DNA of 64,000 nt from DASXMT01 sp963781305 (lineage in GTDB: Bacteria; Actinomycetota; Acidimicrobiia; Acidimicrobiales; RAAP-2): NCBI GenBank assembly GCA_963781305.1, contig CAWAFL010000013.1, positions 310,001 to 374,000 of the forward strand, given 5' to 3'. How positions within the stretch are numbered: the stretch's first letter is position 1; each line of letters starts with the position of its first letter. Below are positions 9,311-16,926 of the stretch, piece after piece. A program made the translations under genes and the position numbers. Under the pieces are notes generated by a model, which was given only the letters and a program-made list of their open reading frames with translations, searched no databases and was not told the origin of the DNA.

Positions 9311-10543
9311 TCAGTCTTCCCCTGCCGGTTGATCGAGCTCGGGGAGGTCGATCCGTTCCAACCACAATCCTGGGGCGTCGACTTCGGCCGGGGTGGGAAG
9401 GTTGCGGGCCGAGGACCACAGGCGGCCCAGGCCGTCCTCGCCTGCTCGCTCGATCACCCCGCTGACAAAGGCGCGTCCCCGGTCGACCTGAGCCTGTTCG
9501 AGGTCGAGCCCGAACAACGCCCCGGCGGCCTCTTCCCCCTTGCCCCGCTCAGTGCGCCGCCGGTACCAGGCTTCGGCCAGCTGGCTGTGGGAGCTGACCA
9601 GGGCAGTACCGACCAACTCGGCGACATGGTCGGCATAGGCGTCGATGACCACGGCCAACGAGGTGAGCTGGTCCGACGAGTGTCGTGCTTCGGGGGTCAA
9701 CAACCCTCCGAGGAGGGCGTCGGGGTCCCCGAACAGCGACTGCAGGGCCTCCATGTCCATGCCCCCCTCGCCCAGGGACTGCAGTTGCTCGGACAGGCCA
9801 CTTTGGGCGGCGGTGGCCGATTCGGCTACCTCGCGGACCAGCTCATCCAGCCGGCCACGGACCGAGGGACGGCTCAGCACCGTATGGGAGGCAAGCTCGC
9901 GCGCGCAGACCCAGAGGAGGGCCTCTTCTTCGGGCAGGCTCCAGTCCTCGGCGAACGAGGCGACATTGGCCGTGACGATCAGGAGCTCATCGGCCGGTGG
10001 CCACGGGAGGGCGAGCACGTACTGGCCCAGCGCCCGCTGCGAGAGGTGGCCGACGACCGACCCGAGCTGAAGGCCGACGAACATGGGCCCGATGGCGGCG
10101 GCCCATTTGTTCATGAGCTCGCCGAATCCCTCGCCCGAAGCCTCGTCGCCGAAGAGCTGTTCGGGGGATGGCGGAGTCCCTGCCGACTGCGCACCTGGGG
10201 CCGGGGCGGCCATGGCCGACAACGCCGGTCGCCAGGCATCGAGGGCGCGCGCCGTCCATTCACCCCGCCCCACCGGGATGCAGGCCACGCGGCGGCCGTC
10301 GGATGAGATAGGCATGCCGGTGGTCTCGGTGACGTGCAGTTCGGCCACACGGGCCAGCTCCTCCAACCGGATCCGCTGCAGCGGCTCCACGTTGGGCTCT
10401 GCCGTCCCACCGGTAGCCACGTTCAGGCCGAATGCCCGGGTGAGCTCCCATTGGTCGGTGTTTGCGCCACCCAGCATGTTCATCAAGTCGCCGAGGAGGA
10501 ATTGAAAAGGACTGCCCCTATCTCCTGGGCCCTGAGAGGTCAT
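9311..10543 (-). CDS. DUF2342-type putative zinc hydrolase (F420-associated family), active site degenerate
   Basis: This 410-residue protein resembles the actinobacterial 'zinc-dependent metalloprotease / coenzyme F420 biosynthesis-associated' family in its layout: N-terminal VAELHVTETTGMP, central ANVASFAEDW, and the helix that normally carries HExxH. Here that helix reads W-V-C-A-R215-E-L-A-S-H, so both histidines of HExxH are replaced (Arg and Ser), leaving Glu216 and a neighbouring His220. Catalysis by the usual zinc site is therefore doubtful. Start is the ATG at 10543. It lies 18 bp downstream of the inactive HtrA homologue, in the same operon. Family assignment is from memory of its motifs. 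Confidence 0.72.
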   Translation of the reverse strand: MTSQGPGDRGSPFQFLLGDLMNMLGGANTDQWELTRAFGLNVATGGTAEPNVEPLQRIRLEELARVAELHVTETTGMPISSDGRRVACIPVGRGEWTARALDAWRPALSAMAAPAPGAQSAGTPPSPEQLFGDEASGEGFGELMNKWAAAIGPMFVGLQLGSVVGHLSQRALGQYVLALPWPPADELLIVTANVASFAEDWSLPEEEALLWVCARELASHTVLSRPSVRGRLDELVREVAESATAAQSGLSEQLQSLGEGGMDMEALQSLFGDPDALLGGLLTPEARHSSDQLTSLAVVIDAYADHVAELVGTALVSSHSQLAEAWYRRRTERGKGEEAAGALFGLDLEQAQVDRGRAFVSGVIERAGEDGLGRLWSSARNLPTPAEVDAPGLWLERIDLPELDQPAGED

Positions 10544-10561
10544 ACCTGCATGCTACGGCGG

Positions 10562-11863
10562 TCAGCCTGCCGGTGATGCGTCGGCTTGTGCCCCCACCAG
10601 CTCCACGCCGACCGTGGACTCGGCCCCGTTCCGGTCATAGGTCACGGTAATGGTCGCCCCCGGTGGCTCGGCATAGAGCCGGGTACGCAGGTCGGCGAGG
10701 GACCGAACCGGTTTCCCGTCGATATCCACGATCGAATCGCCGACCTGGATGCCGGCCCGGGCCGCCGCCCCGCCGGGTTGCACCGTGTCGACCAATGCAC
10801 CGCCTGTGGCCGAGGTGCTGATCGTGCTGGCACCGGGAGGTGATGAGGGGGCGGTGAGATCGCTGGCGTCGACCCCGAGCCAGCCGTGCTGCACCGACCC
10901 GGTCGCGATCAACTGGGTGGCCACGCCGACAACCAGGTCGGCGGGGAGGAACACCGATACCCGCCGTCCGTTCATGGTGGTGGTGGTGTCCAGGATCCCG
11001 GTCACGTCACCGGCGTGGTTGATCAGGGCGCAGCCGGTGTCACCCGTGCCCAGTGGCGCGTTGACCGCGGTGGCCGACATGGCCGACGTGGTCGCATCGG
11101 CATCCACCGCCGTGCCCGACGATCGGACCGTCCCCTCGTAGACGGCATCGGTGATGCCGCCGGCCCGATTCGCTCGAGGCTCGGGGGCCACGGCCACGGT
11201 GGCGTCACCGGGCTTCATGTCGCCGTCACTGAACTGGGCCACCGGCAAATTGGCGTTCACGTGGAGGATGGCCAGGTTCGAGTTCTGATCGCTGGCCAAC
11301 ACGGCCGCCGACGTCCGGTGCCCGTCTGGGTCCACGGTGGTGATCGAGGTGGCGCCGGCTACCGCGCTGGCCAGGGCCACCACGATGCCGCCGCTCTCGA
11401 CTGTGACCCCGGCGCTGTGGGTGGTCCGACCGGCGGCGGTCACGGTCAGGGCCACCATGGAGGGGCCGATGGTCGACACGGTCTGGGCCATCTGCTGTTT
11501 GGTGATGGTGCGCTCGTCACCCCGCTCGGTGGTGGGGCTGGCCAATACATCGGCCGTGGTCGTGGCCGTGCTGCGGGGGGAGGCGGTCGGCGACGCACCC
11601 GTGTTGGCCATGAGCAGTCCCCCGACCAGCAGCGCTCCGACGACGCAGACTGCCGCGGTACTGGCCACCCACTGACTGGACCGGCTGCGGTCCATGGTCG
11701 AGGTCGGCCGCGGTGTGACCGCCCCGCCCCCGCCCATTTCCGATGGATGTCGCCACAATCTGTCGTCGGGAGACAACCATCCCCGAATACGATCGAGCTC
11801 CGGATCTTCATGATCCGAGTCGTCCGGATCCGGATCGTCGGCCTCCGGGAACCCTCCGTGCAT
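10562..11863 (-). CDS. HtrA-like protein with PDZ domain and lost catalytic triad (pseudoprotease)
   Basis: The 433-residue protein has an acidic cytoplasmic N-terminus containing SPDDRLWRHPSE, one transmembrane helix (AAVCVVGALLVGGLLMA), a trypsin-fold domain and a C-terminal PDZ domain (GAAARAGIQVGDSIVDIDG). All three catalytic positions are changed. Ser166 stands where the His of the NxHVV motif is expected, Asn196 replaces Asp in DQNSNLAIL, and Thr276 replaces Ser in GTGDTGCAL. It is probably a scaffold, sensor or regulator of proteolysis. It is co-oriented with the similarly degenerate DUF2342 gene downstream and diverges from mreB. Confidence 0.85.
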   Translation of the reverse strand: MHGGFPEADDPDPDDSDHEDPELDRIRGWLSPDDRLWRHPSEMGGGGAVTPRPTSTMDRSRSSQWVASTAAVCVVGALLVGGLLMANTGASPTASPRSTATTTADVLASPTTERGDERTITKQQMAQTVSTIGPSMVALTVTAAGRTTHSAGVTVESGGIVVALASAVAGATSITTVDPDGHRTSAAVLASDQNSNLAILHVNANLPVAQFSDGDMKPGDATVAVAPEPRANRAGGITDAVYEGTVRSSGTAVDADATTSAMSATAVNAPLGTGDTGCALINHAGDVTGILDTTTTMNGRRVSVFLPADLVVGVATQLIATGSVQHGWLGVDASDLTAPSSPPGASTISTSATGGALVDTVQPGGAAARAGIQVGDSIVDIDGKPVRSLADLRTRLYAEPPGATITVTYDRNGAESTVGVELVGAQADASPAG

Positions 11864-11999
11864 CGACTGCAGACTACCGAGGTCCTTGTGCTTCCGGACG
11901 TCGCCCCACGATGTCGACGAGGGTCGTCTGTCCTCTCAGTCCGGTCTCGTTTCGAGCGCCTGGACCGCCGTACCCAGGGGGGAGCCCTACGATGTCCCC

Positions 12000-13004
12000 G
12001 TGGCTCGGGACCTCGCTATCGATCTGGGAACGGCCAACACCCTGGTGTACGCCAAGGGTAGGGGCATCGTCTTGAACCAGCCGACCGTCATCGCCCTGAA
12101 CACCAGGACCCATGAGGTCCTGGCCGTCGGCAACGAGGCCTGGCAGATGATCGGCCGGACCCCGGGCTACATCGTCGCCGTCCGCCCGTTGCGTCAAGGG
12201 GCGATCACCGACTTCGACATCACCGAGCGGATGATCCGCCTGCTGCTGCGTCGGGCCGGCGTTTCCAAGGTCAATCGGCCCCGGGTGCTGATCTGCGTGC
12301 CCTCGGCCATCACCTCCGTCGAACGGCGGGCGGTCAAAGAGGCAGCCCGGCGGGCGGGGGCCTCGGCGGCGTACCTCATCGAGCAGCCGATGGCGGCGGC
12401 CATGGGCGCAGGGCTCGACATCCACGAGCCGATGGGCAACATGGTGGTGGACGTGGGCGGAGGAACCACGGAGACGGCGGTCATCTCGCTGGGCGGTCTG
12501 GTGGCCGTCCGGGCCATCCGGTGCGGCGGCTTCGACATCGATGCGTCCATCCAGGCCTACGTGCGGACCGAGTACGGCATAGCCATCGGCGAGCGCACCG
12601 GTGAGGACATCAAGCTGGCCATCGGGTCGGCCATGGCCTACGCCGGCGAGGTGCGGGCCGAGGTCCGCGGGCGCGAGGTCTCGACCGGATTGCCCAAGAC
12701 GGTCGTGCTCACGCCCAGAGAGATCCGGGCGGCGATCGAAGAACAGGTAAACACCATCGTGAGCACGGTGGTCGATTGTCTGAGCGAATCGCCTCCGGAG
12801 CTGGCCCAGGACATCATCTATCGAGGGATCCACCTGGTGGGAGGTGGCGCCCTCCTCCGCGGGTTGGCCCTCCGGGTGGCCAATGAGACCTCGGTGCCCG
12901 TCCACCTGGTGTCCACCCCGCTGGAGTGCGTCGTCCAGGGCGCGGGCGAATGCCTGGATGACTTCGACAACCTGCGGGCCATCTTCGCCGCCGCCGAGAG
13001 CTGA
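12000..13004 (+). CDS. mreB: Rod shape-determining protein MreB (actin homologue)
   Basis: This 334-residue actin-fold ATPase forms membrane-bound filaments that direct lateral cell-wall synthesis. It has the phosphate-1 loop IDLGTANT at residues 6-13, phosphate-2 VVDVGGGTTE and LVGGGALLRGL as the adenosine loop. The GTG at 12000 was chosen because known MreB proteins begin ARDLAIDLGTANT. A GGGGGGAG lies somewhat far upstream. The usual partners mreC, mreD, rodA and PBP2 are not adjacent; the next gene is a convergent HEAT-repeat gene. Confidence 0.95.
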   Translation: MARDLAIDLGTANTLVYAKGRGIVLNQPTVIALNTRTHEVLAVGNEAWQMIGRTPGYIVAVRPLRQGAITDFDITERMIRLLLRRAGVSKVNRPRVLICVPSAITSVERRAVKEAARRAGASAAYLIEQPMAAAMGAGLDIHEPMGNMVVDVGGGTTETAVISLGGLVAVRAIRCGGFDIDASIQAYVRTEYGIAIGERTGEDIKLAIGSAMAYAGEVRAEVRGREVSTGLPKTVVLTPREIRAAIEEQVNTIVSTVVDCLSESPPELAQDIIYRGIHLVGGGALLRGLALRVANETSVPVHLVSTPLECVVQGAGECLDDFDNLRAIFAAAES

Positions 13005-13057
13005 CAGCGGCCCGCCCGGGCCTGCTGGGACCCGACCGTCCAGGTATGGCCGGTTCC

Positions 13058-13744
13058 CTACGAGGTGGCCAGCAGGTCTTCGGCCACCTGGCGCACCTGC
13101 CAATCGCGGTCGTCCAGGCAGCGGTGCAATGCCGCCTCGACCTCGGGACCCTCGAAGGCGGCAAGAGCCACGGCAGCGCGACGGCGGATCGCCGGCTTGT
13201 CGTTGAGTGCGGCCAGGATGGTGGGCAGGCCGGCGTCGTCACCGATGGCCCCGAGAGCGGCGACGGCCGCCTCCCGGCACAGCGGGTCCCCATGACCAGA
13301 ACCACTCTCGGCCAACTGGCGAAGCGCCGGCACCGCGCCGGGGTCCTCCCGCTCGCCCAGCGCCCAAGCCGCCATCTCCACCACGGAGGCGTCCGGGTCT
13401 GCGAGCAGCGACGCGATGGCGCACCCGGGGTAGGTGCCGGCCAGCTCACATGCCCGGCGCCGCACGGCGGGGTCGGGGTCGCTCAGGGACGCCGACAGCT
13501 CGTCGTCACCGAGAACGCCCAGTCGGTCGAGGGCTCCGAGGGCGGTCACCCGGACGACCGGGGCGGGATCGGTCAGCCCACCGCGGGCGGTCTGCTCGTC
13601 TCCGATGTGGCCGGCCACGGCCACCGAACGGCGACGGCCGGTGACGTCGGATTGCGGCGGTTCCGTGGCAGGCTGATGGACCGCACCACTGGATTCCGGC
13701 TGGTCGGGTTCCGATGCGCCAGACGTTGAACGAGAATTGACCAC
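13058..13744 (-). CDS. HEAT-repeat (PBS-lyase type) protein
   Basis: This soluble protein of about 228 residues is built of consecutive two-helix HEAT repeats: LTDPAPVVRVTALGALDRLG, LSDPDPAVRRRACELAGT, LADPDASVVEMAAWALGE and two to three more up to LDDRDWQVRQVAEDLLAT. Such solenoids mediate protein-protein contacts. The likely start is the GTG at 13744, because the frame further upstream runs antisense through the Lon-like gene and loses protein character. That leaves only 9 bp between the two divergent start codons. The binding partner is unknown. Confidence 0.78.
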   Translation of the reverse strand: MVNSRSTSGASEPDQPESSGAVHQPATEPPQSDVTGRRRSVAVAGHIGDEQTARGGLTDPAPVVRVTALGALDRLGVLGDDELSASLSDPDPAVRRRACELAGTYPGCAIASLLADPDASVVEMAAWALGEREDPGAVPALRQLAESGSGHGDPLCREAAVAALGAIGDDAGLPTILAALNDKPAIRRRAAVALAAFEGPEVEAALHRCLDDRDWQVRQVAEDLLATS

Positions 13745-13753
13745 CGCACCACT

Positions 13754-14905
13754 ATGACCGAGGACATCGAGAAGAGGCACGTGGCCACGAGCCTCCCGGT
13801 CACCGGCGGCACCGTCCCCCCACGGCCGACGATCCCGCCGCCTCGCCCACGGCGTCGCTGGGTCTCCATCCCGGTGGCCATCATCGTGGTGTTGGCGCTG
13901 GCCGTCGTGATCTCGTCGCGTATCGACCTGAACTACTACGCGGTCCAGCCGGGGACGGCGCAATCGGTGCAGCAGTTCATCACCGTCCCCGCCAGCCGGG
14001 CTCATCCCGTCACCCACCCCGTCAAGCTGACCGACGTCGAGCTCAGTCGGGTGTCAGCGCTCACCTACCTCTACTTCAAGCTGAGCAGCGACACCGACCT
14101 CCAGCCGCTCGAATCAGTTACCGGTGGCACTCCGCCCTCGGAGCTCAACGCCCAGGGGGATCTGGAGATGAGCCAAGCCGAGTCACAGGCCAAAGCGGCC
14201 GCCCTCCGGCGACTGGGCTACGCCGTGCCGGCCACACCTGCGGGCGCGGCGGTGTTCGCGGCGTGGAATGGAACGCCCGCATTCGGTGTCCTCCATGTCG
14301 GTGATGTCATCACTGCCGTCGATGGCACCCCCACCTTGACCGCCGATTCCCTCGACACCGTGTTGAAGAAGTACCACTCGGGCCAGACGGTCACGCTGTC
14401 GGTGGAAAAGGGCGGTTCGGGAAAGCCCCAGCCGGTACCGATCACGCTGAAAGCGTCGACGGTGGACCTGGGTGATGGACAGTTCGCCCATGTGACCCTG
14501 GGCGTCCAGTCCGTGGATCAGGTCGACTACGGCTTTCCCTTTCCGGTGTCCATCAACGTCACCAACATCGGTGGGCCCTCGGCCGGCCTGGCCATGACGC
14601 TCGGGGTCATCGACACGCTGTCAGGGGGGAACCTGACCGGAAACCGGACGGTGGCGGCCACCGGAACTATGGATGATCAGGGCAATGTCGGGGACGTCGG
14701 CGGTGTTCCGCAGAAAACCATTGCCGTCGAACGAGCGGGTGCCACCATCTTCTTGGTGCCTCCGCAGGAGTACAAGGCCGCTCTGTCGAAGAAGACGCCC
14801 GGCTTGCAGATCTTCGCCGTGTCGACGCTGAACCAGGCGCTCCACGTGCTGGCCACCCACGGCGGGCACGTACCCGCCACCGTGCCCCCCGGCGCGTCGG
14901 GATGA
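13754..14905 (+). CDS. PDZ and Lon-type (S16) membrane-anchored protease, YlbL family
   Basis: The 383-residue protein has a cytoplasmic Pro-rich N-terminus, a transmembrane helix (VSIPVAIIVVLALAVVI), a PDZ domain (FGVLHVGDVITAVDG) and a Lon proteolytic domain. Catalytic Ser276 lies in NIGGPSAGLAM and Lys321 in GGVPQKTIAVERAG, so the Ser-Lys dyad is intact. No AAA module is present, as is usual for this family, which acts outside the membrane on secreted or membrane substrates. The start codon lies 9 bp from that of the divergent HEAT-repeat gene, and no clear ribosome binding site is seen. Confidence 0.9.
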   Translation: MTEDIEKRHVATSLPVTGGTVPPRPTIPPPRPRRRWVSIPVAIIVVLALAVVISSRIDLNYYAVQPGTAQSVQQFITVPASRAHPVTHPVKLTDVELSRVSALTYLYFKLSSDTDLQPLESVTGGTPPSELNAQGDLEMSQAESQAKAAALRRLGYAVPATPAGAAVFAAWNGTPAFGVLHVGDVITAVDGTPTLTADSLDTVLKKYHSGQTVTLSVEKGGSGKPQPVPITLKASTVDLGDGQFAHVTLGVQSVDQVDYGFPFPVSINVTNIGGPSAGLAMTLGVIDTLSGGNLTGNRTVAATGTMDDQGNVGDVGGVPQKTIAVERAGATIFLVPPQEYKAALSKKTPGLQIFAVSTLNQALHVLATHGGHVPATVPPGASG

Positions 14906-14940
14906 ATGGTTTGGTCCAGCGCGAGTCGTAGGCTCTCCGT

Positions 14941-16917
14941 ATGCCTGAGGATCACCGGTTGTCCATCTCGTCGTCATCGAGCTTGTCGCCTGACGAGGTG
15001 GCCCGCCACACCTTCGGGACGTTGCGGCGGGGGTTCGATCCCACCGAGGTCCGGGCCTACCTGGACCATGTGGCCAATGCGCTGCGGGTCGCGGCCGAGC
15101 GGGAAATCGAGCTCCGTCACGAGGTGGCCGACGCCGAGCACCGGGCGGCGAACCCGGTGCTCGACGAGGCGACGCTGACCTCGGCTCTCGGCCAGGAGAC
15201 GGCCCGGGTCCTCCAGAGTGCTCACGAAGCCGCACACGACATGGTGGCCAAAGCAGAGGCGGAGGCGGCCAACGTCCTGGCAGAGGCACAGGACGAGATA
15301 GCCCGGTCCGGGGCTCGGGCCGAGCAGTCGCTTGCCGAACGTACGGCCCAAGCCGAAGCATCGGTGACCGAGTACCGTCAGCGGACCCATGACGAGTCGG
15401 AGGCGATGATCGCCCAGGCGCGGTCGGAGTGCCGGGAGATGATCGAGGAGGCCCAAGCCCTCCGGTCCCGGATACTGGCCGATCTGTCGAAGCGCCGCAA
15501 GGTCCTCCACGCCCAGATCGAGCAGCTGCGGGCGGGCCGGGAGCACCTGGCTGAGACGGTGCGAGGCGTTCGGCGCACCGTCGACGGCATCGCCGACGAA
15601 CTGTTCCGGGCCGAGGACGAGGCCAGGTTGGCGGCAGAAACCGCAGGACGCGAAGCGATCGCCCGCCCCTACCAGGGCACCCCTGAACAAGAGGCGACCG
15701 CTCTCTTGGCCGAAGACGCCGCCGACCCTGGGTTTACCAACCTGGCGGCCCTGGAGGACCAGCTCCCCTCGATCGTCCTCCAAGCCGGCGTGGGTGAGCC
15801 CCTTGCTCCCGAACAGGAATCCTTCATCGCCGCCGAGATCGGGAAGAGCGAGGCCATCGCCGGCCCGGAAGGGTCCTCTGACGCCGCTGACGAGACTTCC
15901 GACGTCTTGAGCCGTCGTGATCAAGGCGATGGCGGATCGGACGAGATGGAATCGGAGACCGAGGTCCTCGCCACCGAAGCGGTCGAGCCCGTCGGCGGGA
16001 CCCGGCACGAAGAGTCCGACCGTCTCCCTGACCAGGAAGCCGGAGAGGAGGGGACCGACGGTCTCTCCCAGGAAGACGAAGATCAGATCGACCGCGGTAC
16101 GGATGCCGCCGCTGCACCCACGCCGTCGGTCGACGAGCTGTTCGCCAAGCTCCGCGCCGAGCAGGGGGCCGGCGATGCCGGTGACGATGCGCGGTCGGAA
16201 GAGGAGGGTGGGGCGTCGGCGGCCGAGGCCCAGGATGAGGCTGGGGCTGAGGAGACACCTTCGGCGAACCCACTGGTGGATCGTCGTGATGAGCTCGTCG
16301 GCCCCATCATCACCGCCTTATCCCGCCGGCTGAAGCGCACGCTTCAAGACGATCAGAACGACCTCCTCGACCGGCTGCGCAACAACGGGTCATCGTGGTC
16401 GGTCGAACTGTTGCCCGACGAGGTCGAGCATCTCGACGCATACGCCACCGCGGCGTTGCCCCTCCTGGAAGAGGCGGCCACCGCCGGCCGGGTCTTCGTC
16501 GGAGACGAGTCCACCGGCGGCCCGCTGACCGAGCACGTCGTGGGCGTGGCCCATGATCTGGCCACGACCATCGTGGGGCCGCTGCGTCGTCGGTTCACCG
16601 ACGATGGGATGAGCGCGGCCGATGAATCCGCGGTGGCTGAGCGAGTCGGCGGAGCATTCAGGGAGTGGAAGGGTGAGCGGATCGAGCGGCTGGCCGGTGA
16701 TTACGTGATCGCCGGCTTCTCGGCCGGATCGCTTGCCGGATCCTCCCAGGACATCGAGTGGATTGCCGCCGCCGCGCCCGGTTCCACCCCCTGCCCCGAT
16801 TGTGACGACAACGCCCTGAACGGTCCACAACCGGCAGGACAAGAGTTCCCCACCGGCCATCGGCATCCGCCTGCCCATTCCGGGTGCCGTTGCCTGCTGG
16901 CCCCTTCTGCCACATAG
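14941..16917 (+). CDS. DivIVA-domain coiled-coil protein with a MuF-like zinc-ligand C-terminus
   Basis: This 658-residue protein opens with a DivIVA lipid-binding motif (ARHTFGTLRRGFDPTEVRAY, near residues 20-40). A coiled coil follows to about residue 220, then a long acidic disordered linker to about 440. The helical C-terminal domain ends in C618PDC621, a His/Pro-rich turn (HRHPPAHSG) and C649RC651. That last pattern resembles the terminal cysteine/histidine motif of phage Mu gpF / SPP1 gp7 head-morphogenesis proteins. It is likely cytoplasmic and pole- or septum-associated. It sits 35 bp after the Lon-like gene and 9 bp before the UPF0182 gene. Confidence 0.82.
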   Translation: MPEDHRLSISSSSSLSPDEVARHTFGTLRRGFDPTEVRAYLDHVANALRVAAEREIELRHEVADAEHRAANPVLDEATLTSALGQETARVLQSAHEAAHDMVAKAEAEAANVLAEAQDEIARSGARAEQSLAERTAQAEASVTEYRQRTHDESEAMIAQARSECREMIEEAQALRSRILADLSKRRKVLHAQIEQLRAGREHLAETVRGVRRTVDGIADELFRAEDEARLAAETAGREAIARPYQGTPEQEATALLAEDAADPGFTNLAALEDQLPSIVLQAGVGEPLAPEQESFIAAEIGKSEAIAGPEGSSDAADETSDVLSRRDQGDGGSDEMESETEVLATEAVEPVGGTRHEESDRLPDQEAGEEGTDGLSQEDEDQIDRGTDAAAAPTPSVDELFAKLRAEQGAGDAGDDARSEEEGGASAAEAQDEAGAEETPSANPLVDRRDELVGPIITALSRRLKRTLQDDQNDLLDRLRNNGSSWSVELLPDEVEHLDAYATAALPLLEEAATAGRVFVGDESTGGPLTEHVVGVAHDLATTIVGPLRRRFTDDGMSAADESAVAERVGGAFREWKGERIERLAGDYVIAGFSAGSLAGSSQDIEWIAAAAPGSTPCPDCDDNALNGPQPAGQEFPTGHRHPPAHSGCRCLLAPSAT

Positions 16918-16926
16918 GCTGCAGCC

